Shown here: positions 17,257-25,861 of the stretch, one piece after another
Layout of the letters: each line of letters starts with the position of its first letter
Numbering within the stretch: position 1 is the stretch's first letter
Assembly (NCBI GenBank): GCA_021797825.1
Contig: JAJZZA010000023.1
Location: 1-44,132 of the forward strand
Direction: 5' to 3'
Origin: Bacillota bacterium
Lineage (GTDB): Bacteria > Bacillota > Sulfobacillia > Sulfobacillales > Sulfobacillaceae
DNA length: 44,132 nt
Translations under genes and position numbers: made by a program
The notes under the pieces: generated by a model
What the model saw: the letters and a program-made list of their open reading frames with translations, nothing else
What the model was told of the DNA's origin: nothing
Database searches by the model: none

Positions 17257-18192
17257 ATGGCAGGATTTTGGGAACGGTTGAAAAACGGGATGACCCGAAC
17301 CCGGTCGGGATTTGGCGACAGGATTCGCGGCCTGGTCATGGGGCGCGAGTGGAGTGAGGATTTATGGGACGAACTGGAGGCCATCTTGTATGAAGCCGAT
17401 CTCGGGCCGGAGGTGGTGGAGATCCTGCTTGGCCGATTACGCAGCCGCTTGCGACATGAACGCGCCCGCACCGCCGAGGAGGTGCTGACGGTCCTGCGAA
17501 CCGTCATGGCGGAGATGCTGGCGGTCGGGGACACCGAACGGCGGGATCCGTACCAGCTTACCTCAGACGGGCCGGAAGTGTGGATGCTGGTTGGGGTCAA
17601 CGGAACCGGAAAAACCACGACCGCCGGAAAGTTGGCGCGGCAAATGTCCCAAAGGGGCCACCGCGTGGTGTTGGGAGCCGGCGACACGTTCCGTGCTGCG
17701 GCGATTGAACAACTGCAGGAGTGGGGAATCCGCGCCGGAGTGGAGGTCGTGCACCAAAGCCCCGGGGCGGACCCGGCGGCGGTCGCATTTGATACGGTGC
17801 GGGCAGCGGGGGCCCGCCATTTGGACCTGGCTCTGATTGATACCGCGGGCCGTCTGCACAACAAGGCCCACCTGATGGAAGAGCTGAAAAAAGTGGTGCG
17901 CGTGATCAGGCGAGAAAATCCTGGGGCGCCGCATGAAGTCTTGTTGGTGATCGACGCGACCACCGGCCAAAACGGCCTGACTCAGGCGGCGGTGTTTACC
18001 GAGGCGGTACAAGTGACCGGAATAGTCTTGACGAAACTGGACGGAACGGCCAAGGGCGGGGTGGCGTTGGCCATTGCCCACCACCTGCAACTGCCGATCC
18101 GGTTTGTGGGAGTAGGGGAATCGGCCGACGACTTGCTGGTCTTCGACCCGGACTCGTATCTTCAGGCAATCCTCGGGGAACTGCACGGGTGA
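17257..18192 (+). CDS. ftsY: Signal recognition particle receptor FtsY
   Basis: FtsY is the membrane-associated GTPase that receives ribosome-SRP complexes. The 311-residue protein has the helical N domain (1-90), then the G domain with GVNGTGKTTTAGKLA at about 112, DTAGRLHNK at about 194 and TKLDGTAKGG at about 258. It lacks the long acidic A domain of E. coli, as usual in Gram-positives. AGGAGG overlaps the smc stop codon. In relatives ylxM-ffh follow directly; here about 5 kb of accessory DNA separates them. Confidence 0.97.
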   Translation: MAGFWERLKNGMTRTRSGFGDRIRGLVMGREWSEDLWDELEAILYEADLGPEVVEILLGRLRSRLRHERARTAEEVLTVLRTVMAEMLAVGDTERRDPYQLTSDGPEVWMLVGVNGTGKTTTAGKLARQMSQRGHRVVLGAGDTFRAAAIEQLQEWGIRAGVEVVHQSPGADPAAVAFDTVRAAGARHLDLALIDTAGRLHNKAHLMEELKKVVRVIRRENPGAPHEVLLVIDATTGQNGLTQAAVFTEAVQVTGIVLTKLDGTAKGGVALAIAHHLQLPIRFVGVGESADDLLVFDPDSYLQAILGELHG

Positions 18193-18197
18193 ACCGG

Positions 18198-18226
18198 TTG
18201 CAACCCGCCGCGGCCCGCCGTATACT
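18198..18226 (+). promoter_or_regulatory. Promoter of the c-di-AMP riboswitch transcript
   Basis: TTGCAA (18198-18203), 17-nt spacer, TATACT (18221-18226). The predicted transcript start at about 18233 coincides with the first base of the riboswitch P1 stem. Confidence 0.75.
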
Positions 18227-18232
18227 GGAAGT

Positions 18233-18356
18233 ACCTTGAAAACGCCGAGTTCGCAAGGAGCGGAGGATCCAGTCTTGTGGGGTGAATTGCGTAAGCAAGG
18301 GGCAGTCCACGGCCCTAACCCGTCAGCTAACTTCGTAGGCGTTGGGGGCTCAAGGT
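18233..18356 (+). promoter_or_regulatory. Cyclic di-AMP riboswitch (ydaO/yuaA class)
   Basis: The conserved ydaO core is readable in order: CGCCGAGTT, GGAGCGGAGGATCC (18257-18270), GGGGTGAAT (18279-18287), and ACCCGTCAGCTAAC followed by TTCGTAGGCG (18318-18341). The closing helix is perfect: ACCTTGA (18233-18239) with TCAAGGT (18350-18356), plus ACGCC (18242-18246) with GGCGT (18338-18342). ydaO RNAs bind c-di-AMP and usually turn transcription off. A terminator follows at 18380, and the G-run at 18344-18348 could pair with its C-run as an antiterminator. It controls the glycosyltransferase/phosphatase pair downstream. Confidence 0.9.
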
Positions 18357-18379
18357 GAACACCAATTCAACTCCTCTCC

Positions 18380-18402
18380 CCCAGGGTGCCCTGGGTTTTT
18401 GT
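18380..18402 (+). terminator. Riboswitch-controlled terminator
   Basis: Stem CCCAGG (18380-18385) / CCTGGG (18390-18395) with a GTGC loop, followed by TTTTTGT. It lies 24 nt after the aptamer and 30 nt before the start codon, the standard place for a transcriptional expression platform. Confidence 0.85.
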
Positions 18403-18431
18403 GGCCAGGGCGATGGGAGGCTTTGTCGTTC

Positions 18432-19655
18432 ATGGTTCGGCGCGTCTTACAACTTTCGTTGCAGGCCGATCCCCTTAATCTGCTTGATGGCGGGGACGTT
18501 GGCGGCCAACAAATTTTTGTTCGCAAAGTGGCGCGGTATATTCAATTCCAAGGCTACGGAACCGACGTGGTTACCGTCCGGCGCAGTCCCGAGGCCCCGG
18601 TCCGTTTTAGCCTGGGCCATTTAGGGCAAGTCCTCCGGATGGATCTGCCGCTCGTGCCCGTTAGCGACGAGGGATGGGCGGCATCCGCCCCCGAACTGGC
18701 CGCGCGGGCGTTGGCGCTGATCCGTCAAGAAGGCCGCGCTTACCAGATGATTCACTCCCATTATTGGATATCCGGGCTGGTGGCGGAGCAACTGGCGGCG
18801 GAGTTGGGGATTCCCTGGATTCATACCCCGTACAAACTGGCCCAGTGGGTCGCCCGCACCGGCGACGTCATTTCCCCGGTTCGCGCCGCAGCTGAACGGA
18901 AAATTTTGAACCAGGCGGACGCGGTGGTGGTGTCCTATCTGGGCGAGGGCGATCTCATTCGTCGCCTGTCACCGGATGTCACGATTTATGTGGTCCCTCC
19001 GGGGGTCGAACCGACCCAGTTTTTCAGCCGCGATGCGGGTCCGGTATTAAAGCGGCTAAATCTTCCGCGCAGACCCGCCATCTATGTGGGGCGTCTGGCC
19101 GCAGGCCGTGGACTCGAGGGCCTCTTGAGCACACTGGGTGAGATTCGGCTGCCGGACGAATTTCGTTTCTTGGTGGTCGGAGGCAATTCCGGTGAAGTCG
19201 AGCAGGGCCGTCCCCAAGACGCGCGTCTTAAAGCACTGCGCGATCGGCTCGGACCACATGTGGAGTTTTTGGGAGCGATGCCGCATCGCGCAGTCGCTCC
19301 GTTTCTGGCGGCGTCGTCGGTGATGGCGGCCCCCAACCAGGGACCTACGCTCGGAATGGCGGTGCTGGAAGGGATGGCGTCGGGGTTGCCGGTGGTGGGG
19401 ACCGCCGTGACCGGCATTCAGGACTGGATTGCCGACGGGACCGACGGGGTGGTGGTGGCCCCCGGCCGGCTGGATTTGATGGCCGAAGCCCTATTGCGGC
19501 TTTGGAGTGACACCGCCCGGGCCCGTCGGATGGGCACGGCGGGACAAAACCGAATTCATCGGCACTATACCGGGGAAAAAATGGGGAGCCAGTTGGCTCG
19601 AGTCTACCGGGAGGTGATGGGACATGAGCGGCATTCGGCGGGTTCTGGCTACTGA
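18432..19655 (+). CDS. Sucrose-phosphate-synthase-like glycosyltransferase (GT4)
   Basis: This 407-residue GT-B enzyme opens with the donor/acceptor loop DGGDVGGQQIFVRKV, the form seen in sucrose- and related disaccharide-phosphate synthases. It continues with HSHYWISG, PPGVEPTQF, a GRLAAGRGLEGLL segment, and the GT4 motif with conserved Glu in LEGMASGLPVVGT. The ATG at 18432 follows GGGAGG (18415-18420). The next gene, a sucrose-phosphatase-like HAD, overlaps its end by 32 nt, forming a complete two-step disaccharide pathway. A c-di-AMP riboswitch in front fits osmolyte synthesis. The product could instead be mannosylfructose or a glucosyl compound. Confidence 0.82.
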   Translation: MVRRVLQLSLQADPLNLLDGGDVGGQQIFVRKVARYIQFQGYGTDVVTVRRSPEAPVRFSLGHLGQVLRMDLPLVPVSDEGWAASAPELAARALALIRQEGRAYQMIHSHYWISGLVAEQLAAELGIPWIHTPYKLAQWVARTGDVISPVRAAAERKILNQADAVVVSYLGEGDLIRRLSPDVTIYVVPPGVEPTQFFSRDAGPVLKRLNLPRRPAIYVGRLAAGRGLEGLLSTLGEIRLPDEFRFLVVGGNSGEVEQGRPQDARLKALRDRLGPHVEFLGAMPHRAVAPFLAASSVMAAPNQGPTLGMAVLEGMASGLPVVGTAVTGIQDWIADGTDGVVVAPGRLDLMAEALLRLWSDTARARRMGTAGQNRIHRHYTGEKMGSQLARVYREVMGHERHSAGSGY

Positions 19656-20379
19656 TATCGATGGCACCCTGGTGGGATTTGGCGGGGAAAACGATTTGGC
19701 CGACTATTTGGCGCGTCGTTCGGACATCGGAGTCATCTACCTGACCGGGCGCACCCGCCACAATGCGGAAGGGTTGATTCATCGCCACAACCTGCCGGGG
19801 CCGGTGGCACTTGTGACCGATACCGGGGCGGAGGTCTACTGGGGCCGAGAGTTGCGGGCGGATGACCGGTGGGCGTTTCAGCAGCGCAAGGATTGGTCAC
19901 CGCGCCGGGTACAGGATGCCTTGACTTCCGTGCCCGGGGTGTCGTACGCGGGCCGTAGTTCACACTGGCGCTTGGCCTATCGGGTAGAGAGCGAGGACGG
20001 GCTGTCGAGCGCGCGGACCCATCTGATCCGGGCGGGCGTGCCTGCGCGGACGTTGTGGGATCCAGCCGATGGCCGTCTCGATGTGATTCCGCGAGGAGCG
20101 CTAAAAGGGCGCGCGCTGCGTTACGTGTTGCAAAACCTGCGGATTACAGCGCATCATTGTTTCGTGGCGGGGGATGCCGAAAATGACAGCGACATGCTGC
20201 AGGGCCGCTATCAGGGGGTGTTGGTGGCCAACGGCTCGGCGGAACTGACCCTGCATCTTTCGGACCGCATTTATCGAGCCAACTATCCCGGGGCGCAAGG
20301 CGTCTTAGAAGGCCTGCGGCGCTGGCTCAAGGATGATGCCGCGCGACCATTGGCGTCGCCTCCGGGCTTTGTCTCGTAG
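19624..20379 (+). CDS. Sucrose-phosphatase-like HAD phosphatase
   Basis: This 251-residue HAD (Cof/SPP type) enzyme has the nucleophile motif DIDGTLVG (D11, D13) and the motif II threonine region YLTGRT. The lysine segment PRGALKGRAL and motif GDAENDSDML come next. These are arranged as in sucrose-6-phosphate and mannosyl-3-phosphoglycerate phosphatases. It overlaps the glycosyltransferase by 32 nt, so translation is probably coupled. Expected job: remove phosphate from the disaccharide-phosphate made by the upstream enzyme, pulling the reaction forward. Confidence 0.83.
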   Translation: MSGIRRVLATDIDGTLVGFGGENDLADYLARRSDIGVIYLTGRTRHNAEGLIHRHNLPGPVALVTDTGAEVYWGRELRADDRWAFQQRKDWSPRRVQDALTSVPGVSYAGRSSHWRLAYRVESEDGLSSARTHLIRAGVPARTLWDPADGRLDVIPRGALKGRALRYVLQNLRITAHHCFVAGDAENDSDMLQGRYQGVLVANGSAELTLHLSDRIYRANYPGAQGVLEGLRRWLKDDAARPLASPPGFVS

Positions 20380-20755
20380 CGGAGAGCCGGATGGTTAGAC
20401 TTTGCTAAATGGCCCACAGGTTTTGTCCGTGCCTTGAGCCAAGACCGGCGCTAGGCCGCATTCTCCCTGCCGTTTGCCTGGCCTTTGGCTGGGACCCCGT
20501 TAGAGTGGCCGCCTTATCGGGTGCCGGCCGGCCAGACAGGTCTCGGGCGATCATGTGCGTGGTGGTGTTTGGGAAAGCAATGTGGTGGCCCGGATCCCGC
20601 GTTGTCGTCGTTCCGAGCGGCTGGCGACGGGGGATTTATCGGGACGGGGGTGGTTTGGCAACCGCTCGGGCTTTTCCTGAGATAAACCATGCGATATCAT
20701 GCGTTTGTAGAGCCTCGACGGAAGGGGCCAGACAGGGAGCGGAAGGTGGTAGCGG
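20380..20755. other. Gene-free interval before iclR
   Basis: No protein with family features is visible; an open frame at 20409-20774 looks like GC-rich noise. A weak promoter-like TTGGCA (20655-20660) and a GATATC-centred partial symmetry near 20690 precede iclR. Neither is strong. Confidence 0.4.
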
Positions 20756-21562
20756 GTGGGGCGTGGTTTATTAGCGGGCGGCGCGGAGACCGGCGTATCG
20801 GTGCAATCCGTGGAGCGTGCGGTAAGGATATTGGAGGCACTGGCGGTACGGGCGCAGATGCCGCTGGGGCAAGTGGCGGAGGAGGTGGGCATTCACAAAA
20901 GCACCGCCTATCGCCTGTTGCATGCCCTGATGCAGTTGGGGTATGTGGAGCAAGACGGTGAACAGGGTCCTTACCGGGTGGGTATCCGGCTGGTGGAAAT
21001 GGGGGCGCGGGCCATGGGTTCGTGGCCTCTTGCCCGGGCCGCCGAGCCGATTATGGATGCTTTGGCGGAGCAATTGGGCGAGGCGGTCAATTTGGCGGTC
21101 GAAGACGACCTGAGCATGGTCTACGTCGCCACGGTGGACGCCCACAACCTCCTGCGCATGCAGCTTAACGTGGGCCGCAGGGCGCCCATCCACTGCACCG
21201 CGGTCGGTAAGGCGATGCTGGCCAACCGGGACGAACTGCGTGGGTTGTTAAAGCAGAGCCATCCGCAATTGGCCGCGAACACGGCCAATACCATTACGGA
21301 CTGGTCCTTGCTGGAAGCCGAACTGGAGTTGGTGCGCCAGCATGGTTATGCCGTGGACAATGAAGAACAGGAAATCGGGGCGCGTTGCGTAGCGTCACCC
21401 ATTACCGACCGCCGCAACCGAATTGTGGCGGCCCTGGGCATTTCCGCCCCCACCGCCCGCCTTTCCGCAGGGAAGGCCCAAGAGTTCGGGCCCATTATCG
21501 CGCAGGCTGCGCAGAAGGTCTCCGAACGCCTGGGATCGGCCGCCGTCCTCAACGGCCGCTGA
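20756..21562 (+). CDS. IclR-family transcriptional regulator
   Basis: The N terminus has the winged helix of IclR proteins (VQSVERAVRILEAL, then VAEEVGIHKSTAYRLLHAL), about residues 15-75. Residues about 85-260 form the GAF-like effector domain, with GRRAPIHCTAVGKAMLA and the GYAVDNEEQEIGARCVA segment typical of the family. The GTG at 20756 gives 268 residues; a GTG at 20801 would remove a 15-residue leader and match many family starts, so the start is uncertain. Ligand unknown. It lies upstream of a decayed LysR/permease pair that may once have been its neighbour target. Confidence 0.9.
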   Translation: MGRGLLAGGAETGVSVQSVERAVRILEALAVRAQMPLGQVAEEVGIHKSTAYRLLHALMQLGYVEQDGEQGPYRVGIRLVEMGARAMGSWPLARAAEPIMDALAEQLGEAVNLAVEDDLSMVYVATVDAHNLLRMQLNVGRRAPIHCTAVGKAMLANRDELRGLLKQSHPQLAANTANTITDWSLLEAELELVRQHGYAVDNEEQEIGARCVASPITDRRNRIVAALGISAPTARLSAGKAQEFGPIIAQAAQKVSERLGSAAVLNGR

Positions 21563-21815
21563 ACATCCGGCGGATGGGTTTGACATGCGCGGGCGGCTGG
21601 CTAAAGGGCGTGAAGGGCGCGGTGGTTCCGTGCATTGTGGCTTGCCCCGGGGTGTGTCGGGCAGCGGGACGGGCTGGCGCCCCCGCCGTTGACTGCCACC
21701 ACGGGGGCGGAGCCGCCTAATCCCGTTGCCTTCAGCTGGGGAAAAGGACGCCTTCGCAAAACGGGGTCCCCGGGCGCAATGGGTTCGTCTGTTGCCGAAG
21801 AGCGTCTGGCGGTGG

Positions 21816-22250
21816 CTAAGTGGCTTGCTGGCAGGGCGCTTTGAGTTCTGCGGGCGTCATCTCCAAAAATGCCCGGAGCGCCGGAGATTGCCATTTGTCC
21901 TTGTGCCAGCACAATTGCGTGACAATCGGAAAAGGCGGTCCCTGCCAGGGGAGAGCCGCCAGCGCACCCTGTCCGACCTCACGCGCTACCGCCATCTGCG
22001 GCAATATGGCGAGGCCGAGTCCGGCCACAAGGCATTGCTTGATGGCCTCCAAGCTGGCAAACTCGATTTTCCGGTGAGCGGTGACGCCCGCGTCCGCCAG
22101 CGCCCGCTCGAAAAGTTCCCGATAACTGCAGCCCCGCTCGGTCACCAGGATGGTTTCGTCCGCCAGCTCCTGCGGCTCTACCCGCGCCTTGTCTCTCAGC
22201 GGATGGCTAGAACCGACGAGGACCAGCATGGGTTCTGCGCGCAGCGTTTG
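21816..22250 (-). pseudogene. LysR-type regulator, C-terminal remnant
   Basis: On the - strand, about 140 residues match the second half of a LysR substrate-binding domain: LVLVGSSHPLRDKARVEP, then FASLEAIKQCLVAGLGLAILPQ. The DNA-binding domain and the first half of the effector domain (about 160 residues) are absent. Homology ends abruptly near 22250, where permease homology on the opposite strand begins. The frame is open but starts inside the domain, so this is a 5'-deleted gene. Confidence 0.85.
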
Positions 22251-23203
22251 ACCAGCGTGCTGGCGATGCCCGCCTGGACCGCGGTCTGGCTGGCGGCCGG
22301 CATGTTGTCGGCGTCACTGTGGCTCAATGTTCGGGGAGTGCAGGTGGCGGGCTGGATGCAAGTGGCCTGGCTGGCGCTTATTGTGTTGCTGGTGGTGACG
22401 GCGATCGTGGGGGCAGTGCCGTATGTGCGGGCGGCCGCGTTTCATCCGTCTTTCCCTGACGGCTGGCTATCCGTCGGATCGTCGGCCGTGATCATTTTCT
22501 GGAGTTTTGTGGGTTGGGAGATGGTTGCCCATTTGGCGGAAGAGTTCCGCGATCCGCGCCGGGATCTGCCGCGCACATTTATCCTGGCGCAGACCGTGGT
22601 CGGCGTGTTGTATACGGCATTGGCGGTGGTCACGGTGGGCACCGGAGCGTATCGGCATGCCCGGGGATTGGCCCCCTTGAGCCGCCTGGTGGGCTTAGGG
22701 TTTGGCGGAGCGGGCGCAGCGGTCACCAGGGTGGTGGCGCTTTTGGTGACGGTGGTGGCCATTGATGGCAATGTTTGCGGGTTTTCCCGGATGCTCTATG
22801 CGCCAGCGCGGTTGGGCGAGTTTCCGGCCGTGTTCGGCCGCTTGCATCCGCGCCATCACACGCCGGTAGGTGCGCTAGCGGGGCTGGGAGTGGATTTTGC
22901 CCTGGTGCTCGGGGTGTACGGGGGCTGGCGGGTGAATCTGGGGACGTTGGTGCGTTGGCCCCGCACAATTTTTCTGGTGCCGTACATTATGGCGATGGCG
23001 TCGGCGCTGCGGCTGTTGCGGGGAGAACCGGCGGCTCAAATCATGGCCCTGATACCCCTATCATCTGCTTGGGGCTGCTCCCGTTTAGCGGATGGGCATT
23101 ATTGTATCCGCTGACTCTCACCGCGGTCGGGAGTTTGTTCGCGACCGGCCAGGATGGGGTCGGCGCGGGGGCGCCTGGAACCGGGCCGAGCGAGGGGAAT
23201 TGA
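22245..23203 (+). pseudogene. APC-type amino acid permease, 5'-deleted and frameshifted
   Basis: Starting near 22245 the + strand encodes the later membrane segments of an amino acid/polyamine permease: VWLAAGMLSASLWLNVRG, then a segment with IIFWSFVGWEMVAHLAEEF, RDPRRDLPRT and later helices. The first third is missing and no start codon with family sequence exists; the open frame that runs upstream to 21726 is only a shadow of LysR. Near 23045-23065 the frame shifts: the coding thread continues in another frame as PIICLGLLPFSGWALLYPL and ends about 23203. Non-functional. Confidence 0.85.
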
Positions 23204-23255
23204 CCGGTCCCCGGCGCCATCCGGCTGCGCGGGCGCTTGACGGTCTCGGGATGGT

Positions 23256-23284
23256 TTGACAACGGTCGATAAGTGCCGTAGAAT
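23256..23284 (+). promoter_or_regulatory. Strong SigA promoter of ylxM-ffh
   Basis: Perfect TTGACA (23256-23261), 17-nt spacer, TAGAAT (23279-23284). It makes ylxM-ffh-rpsP independent of ftsY, as expected after the insertion of block B. Confidence 0.8.
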
Positions 23285-23293
23285 TCCCCTGTC

Positions 23294-23315
23294 TGTCAAG
23301 TAATTGTCCTTGACA
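23294..23315 (+). promoter_or_regulatory. Inverted repeat in the ylxM leader
   Basis: TGTCAAG (23294-23300) and CTTGACA (23309-23315) are separated by 8 nt, just downstream of the predicted transcript start and ending 2 nt before the GGAGGT ribosome site (23318-23323). It could be an operator or an mRNA hairpin affecting ylxM translation. Confidence 0.5.
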
Positions 23316-23331
23316 CTGGAGGTGCTGACGG

Positions 23332-23682
23332 GTGGACTGGGTGGACGCGTCCCTGCTGTTTGATGTGTATGATGAGTTGTTGACGGATCATCAACGGGAA
23401 GTATGGCGTCTTTACTACCTGGAAGACTGGTCGTTGGCGGAGATTAGCGAGGCCAAGCGCATCTCCCGCTCGGCTGTGCATGATTTGCTGGAACGGACCG
23501 AGCGGGTGTTGGGAGAATATGAAGAGAAACTACGGTTGTTGGCGGCGTTGCGGCGGCGCCGGGAGGGGGTGCATCGCCTGATGGCGGCGCTGGCCCAGGC
23601 ACCCGCTCGGGGCCAATGGTATGAGGAAGCCATGCGGATCGCACAATGGTTGGCCGAGGAGGAGGGCGCGGCCGATGTTTGA
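23332..23682 (+). CDS. ylxM: YlxM/UPF0122 SRP-associated protein
   Basis: This 116-residue protein is the small helix-turn-helix partner of Ffh found in Gram-positive SRP operons. The sigma-70 region 4-like motif is clear (LTDHQREVWRLYYLEDWSLA, then EISEAKRISRSAVHDLLER). Known homologues bind SRP components and modulate Ffh GTPase. Start GTG at 23332, GGAGGT at 8 nt. It overlaps ffh by 8 nt. Confidence 0.92.
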   Translation: MDWVDASLLFDVYDELLTDHQREVWRLYYLEDWSLAEISEAKRISRSAVHDLLERTERVLGEYEEKLRLLAALRRRREGVHRLMAALAQAPARGQWYEEAMRIAQWLAEEEGAADV

Positions 23683-25009
23683 TGCATTAACCGAGAAACT
23701 GCAGCAAACGTTTAAACGCTTGCGCAACAAAGGCCGGCTGACCGAAGCCGATGTGCAAGAAGCCCTGCGCGAAGTGCGCATGGCCTTGCTGGCGGCCGAC
23801 GTCAACTTTAAGGTGGTCAAGCAGTTCCTCGCCCAAGTCGAGGCGAAGGCCATCGGCCAAGACGTGTTGACCAGTCTAACGCCGGCTCAGGCCGTCATTC
23901 GCATCGTCCGCGACGAACTGACCGCGCTGATGGGAACCAGCCTGGAACGGGTGCGGATGGCCTCAAATCCTCCCACTGTGATTTACCTGGTGGGTCTGCA
24001 GGGTTCCGGCAAAACCACCACAGCCGCGAAGCTGGCGCGCATGCTGGTACACCAAGGGCGTCAGCCGTTGCTGGTGGCGGCGGACGTCTACCGGCCGGCG
24101 GCCGTCGAGCAACTGACGGCGCTGGGCGCTCAGATCAAGGTGCCGGTGGCTTATGAGACGGGCCGCGATCCGGTGGCTCTGGCCGAGTTGGGCATCGCGC
24201 GGTCGCGGCAATTGGCCCGGGACGTGGTGATTATCGACACCGCCGGCCGCCTGCATGTGGATGACACGCTGATGGAAGAATTGACCCGCATGCAGGCCCG
24301 GGTTCCCGGCCACGAAACCCTGCTGGTGGTGGATGCCATGACGGGGCAGGACGCCGTGCGCGTAGCCGGAACATTTAACCACAAACTGCCACTTACCGGG
24401 GTAATCCTGACAAAACTGGATGGTGACTCCCGGGGCGGGGCGGCGCTGTCGATCCGGAGTGTGACCGGACTGCCCGTCAAACTTATCGGGTCAGGGGAAA
24501 AAGTTGACGCGTTGGAGCCGTTTAATCCCGATCGGATGGCGTCTCGCATCCTCGGCATGGGCGATGTCCTGTCCTTAATCGAAAAGGCGGAGAGTACCAT
24601 GGACCGCGAGGGGACGGCGGAGCTGGCCAAAAAAATCGGCCACGCCGAATTTACGCTTGAGGACTTCAAAAACATGCTCGCCCAGGTTAAGAAAATGGGG
24701 CCGCTGTCCAAACTGGTGGATATGATGCCGGCGATGCCCGGCATGACCAAACCGAAAGGGGCCATCGACGATCGGAGCGTGGTCCGCACCGAGGCGATTT
24801 TGTCGTCCATGACCCGCCAAGAGCTCCGGCGGCCGGACGTCCTCGACGGCAGCCGCCGCCGGCGCATTGCCCGGGGCAGCGGGACCACCGTCCAAGAGGT
24901 CAACCGGCTGCTCCGCCAATACGAAGAGATGCGCAAGGTGATGCGTCAGATGAAAGGGACCAAAGGCAAGCGCGGCATGCCCAAAATGCCGTTTCCTCCG
25001 CTGGGTTAA
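23675..25009 (+). CDS. ffh: Signal recognition particle protein Ffh
   Basis: Ffh binds signal sequences and 4.5S/SRP RNA and docks to FtsY. The 444-residue protein has the N domain (1-95), G domain with [15 protein letters not shown] at about 107, [10 protein letters not shown], and [15 protein letters not shown] methionine-containing M domain (about 300-440) ends in a basic RNA-binding segment ([20 protein letters not shown]). The ATG at 23675 overlaps the ylxM stop and follows GGAGGAGGG. No SRP RNA gene was seen in the window. Confidence 0.97.
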   Translation: MFDALTEKLQQTFKRLRNKGRLTEADVQEALREVRMALLAADVNFKVVKQFLAQVEAKAIGQDVLTSLTPAQAVIRIVRDELTALMGTSLERVRMASNPPTVIYLVGLQGSGKTTTAAKLARMLVHQGRQPLLVAADVYRPAAVEQLTALGAQIKVPVAYETGRDPVALAELGIARSRQLARDVVIIDTAGRLHVDDTLMEELTRMQARVPGHETLLVVDAMTGQDAVRVAGTFNHKLPLTGVILTKLDGDSRGGAALSIRSVTGLPVKLIGSGEKVDALEPFNPDRMASRILGMGDVLSLIEKAESTMDREGTAELAKKIGHAEFTLEDFKNMLAQVKKMGPLSKLVDMMPAMPGMTKPKGAIDDRSVVRTEAILSSMTRQELRRPDVLDGSRRRRIARGSGTTVQEVNRLLRQYEEMRKVMRQMKGTKGKRGMPKMPFPPLG

Positions 25010-25049
25010 GGCGATGATGTTGGCAAGAGGTGCGAAAGGAGGGACACAC

Positions 25050-25337
25050 ATGGTAAAAATTCGTCTCCGTCGGATGGGTGCGAAGAAGCGGCCGTTTTAT
25101 CGCGTGGTGGTGGCCGATTCACGGTCGCCCCGGGACGGGAAGTTTCTTGATGAGATCGGGTACTACGATCCGACCAAGGAGCCAGCCGTCATTCATATCG
25201 ACGAGGCTAAAGCCGTACGTTGGATCGGCAACGGGGCGCAACCGACCGATACCGCCCGTTCGATCCTGCGCAAGGCGGGTGTGCTGAGAAAGATCCAAGA
25301 AGCCAAACAAACCGCGGCTCACGCGACGCATGAGTAG
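25050..25337 (+). CDS. rpsP: 30S ribosomal protein S16
   Basis: This 95-residue protein starts [18 protein letters not shown], diagnostic for S16, an early assembly protein of the small subunit. AAAGGAGGG (25035-25043) precedes the ATG at 25050. It overlaps rimM by 8 nt. The khpA (ylqC) gene that often sits between rpsP and rimM is absent. Confidence 0.97.
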   Translation: MVKIRLRRMGAKKRPFYRVVVADSRSPRDGKFLDEIGYYDPTKEPAVIHIDEAKAVRWIGNGAQPTDTARSILRKAGVLRKIQEAKQTAAHATHE

Positions 25338-25860
25338 GGTGAAGGACGCCTGGCCGGGGTATGTGGTGGTGGGCGAGATTACCTCCCCCCACGGCATTGA
25401 CGGATCTTTCCGGGTGCTGCCGATGACGGATTACCCCCAACGGCTGTTAAACCGTCGGACGGTTACCATCGACAAACTGGGGATGGCGGTTCGGGTGCTG
25501 ACGGCGCGCGAGCATGGCCGCCTGATGGTGATGCGGATTGCCGGCACCGACAGCCGGGAATTGGCGGAAAAACTGCGCGGCGGGAAACTGATGGTGGCCG
25601 CAGCGGAGTTGCCGGCGTTGCCCGAGGATCAATTTTATTGGCACCAACTGGTGGGATTGACGGTGATCGAGGCGGACAGCGGACGGGTGCTGGGGGAGAT
25701 TGGGCATATCATCCGAACTGGCGGCGGAACAGACGTTTTCGAGGTCCGCCGGGCCGCGGAGAAGCCGCTGTTGATTCCGGCGCTGCGCTCGGTGGTGCGC
25801 CAAGTGGACCTGGTAGCCCGCAAGATGGAGGTTGAACTCTTGCCGGGGCTTGAGGAGTAG
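25330..25860 (+). CDS. rimM: Ribosome maturation factor RimM
   Basis: RimM helps mature the 30S head and binds S19. The 176-residue protein has the N-terminal beta-barrel ([19 protein letters not shown]) and the C-terminal PRC barrel ([18 protein letters not shown], then [15 protein letters not shown]). Length is normal. It starts within rpsP and ends 1 nt before trmD, so the four genes rpsP to rplS form a translationally coupled run. Confidence 0.95.
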   Translation: MSRVKDAWPGYVVVGEITSPHGIDGSFRVLPMTDYPQRLLNRRTVTIDKLGMAVRVLTAREHGRLMVMRIAGTDSRELAEKLRGGKLMVAAAELPALPEDQFYWHQLVGLTVIEADSGRVLGEIGHIIRTGGGTDVFEVRRAAEKPLLIPALRSVVRQVDLVARKMEVELLPGLEE

Positions 25861-25861
25861 C

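Noticed and set aside
20409-20774. 121-residue frame before iclR
   Set aside because: No ribosome site, no motif, and unusual composition; it overlaps the iclR start.
21726-22240. N-terminal part of the long + frame running into the permease
   Set aside because: Its residues come from the wrong strand of the LysR remnant; only the part after about 22245 has permease features.
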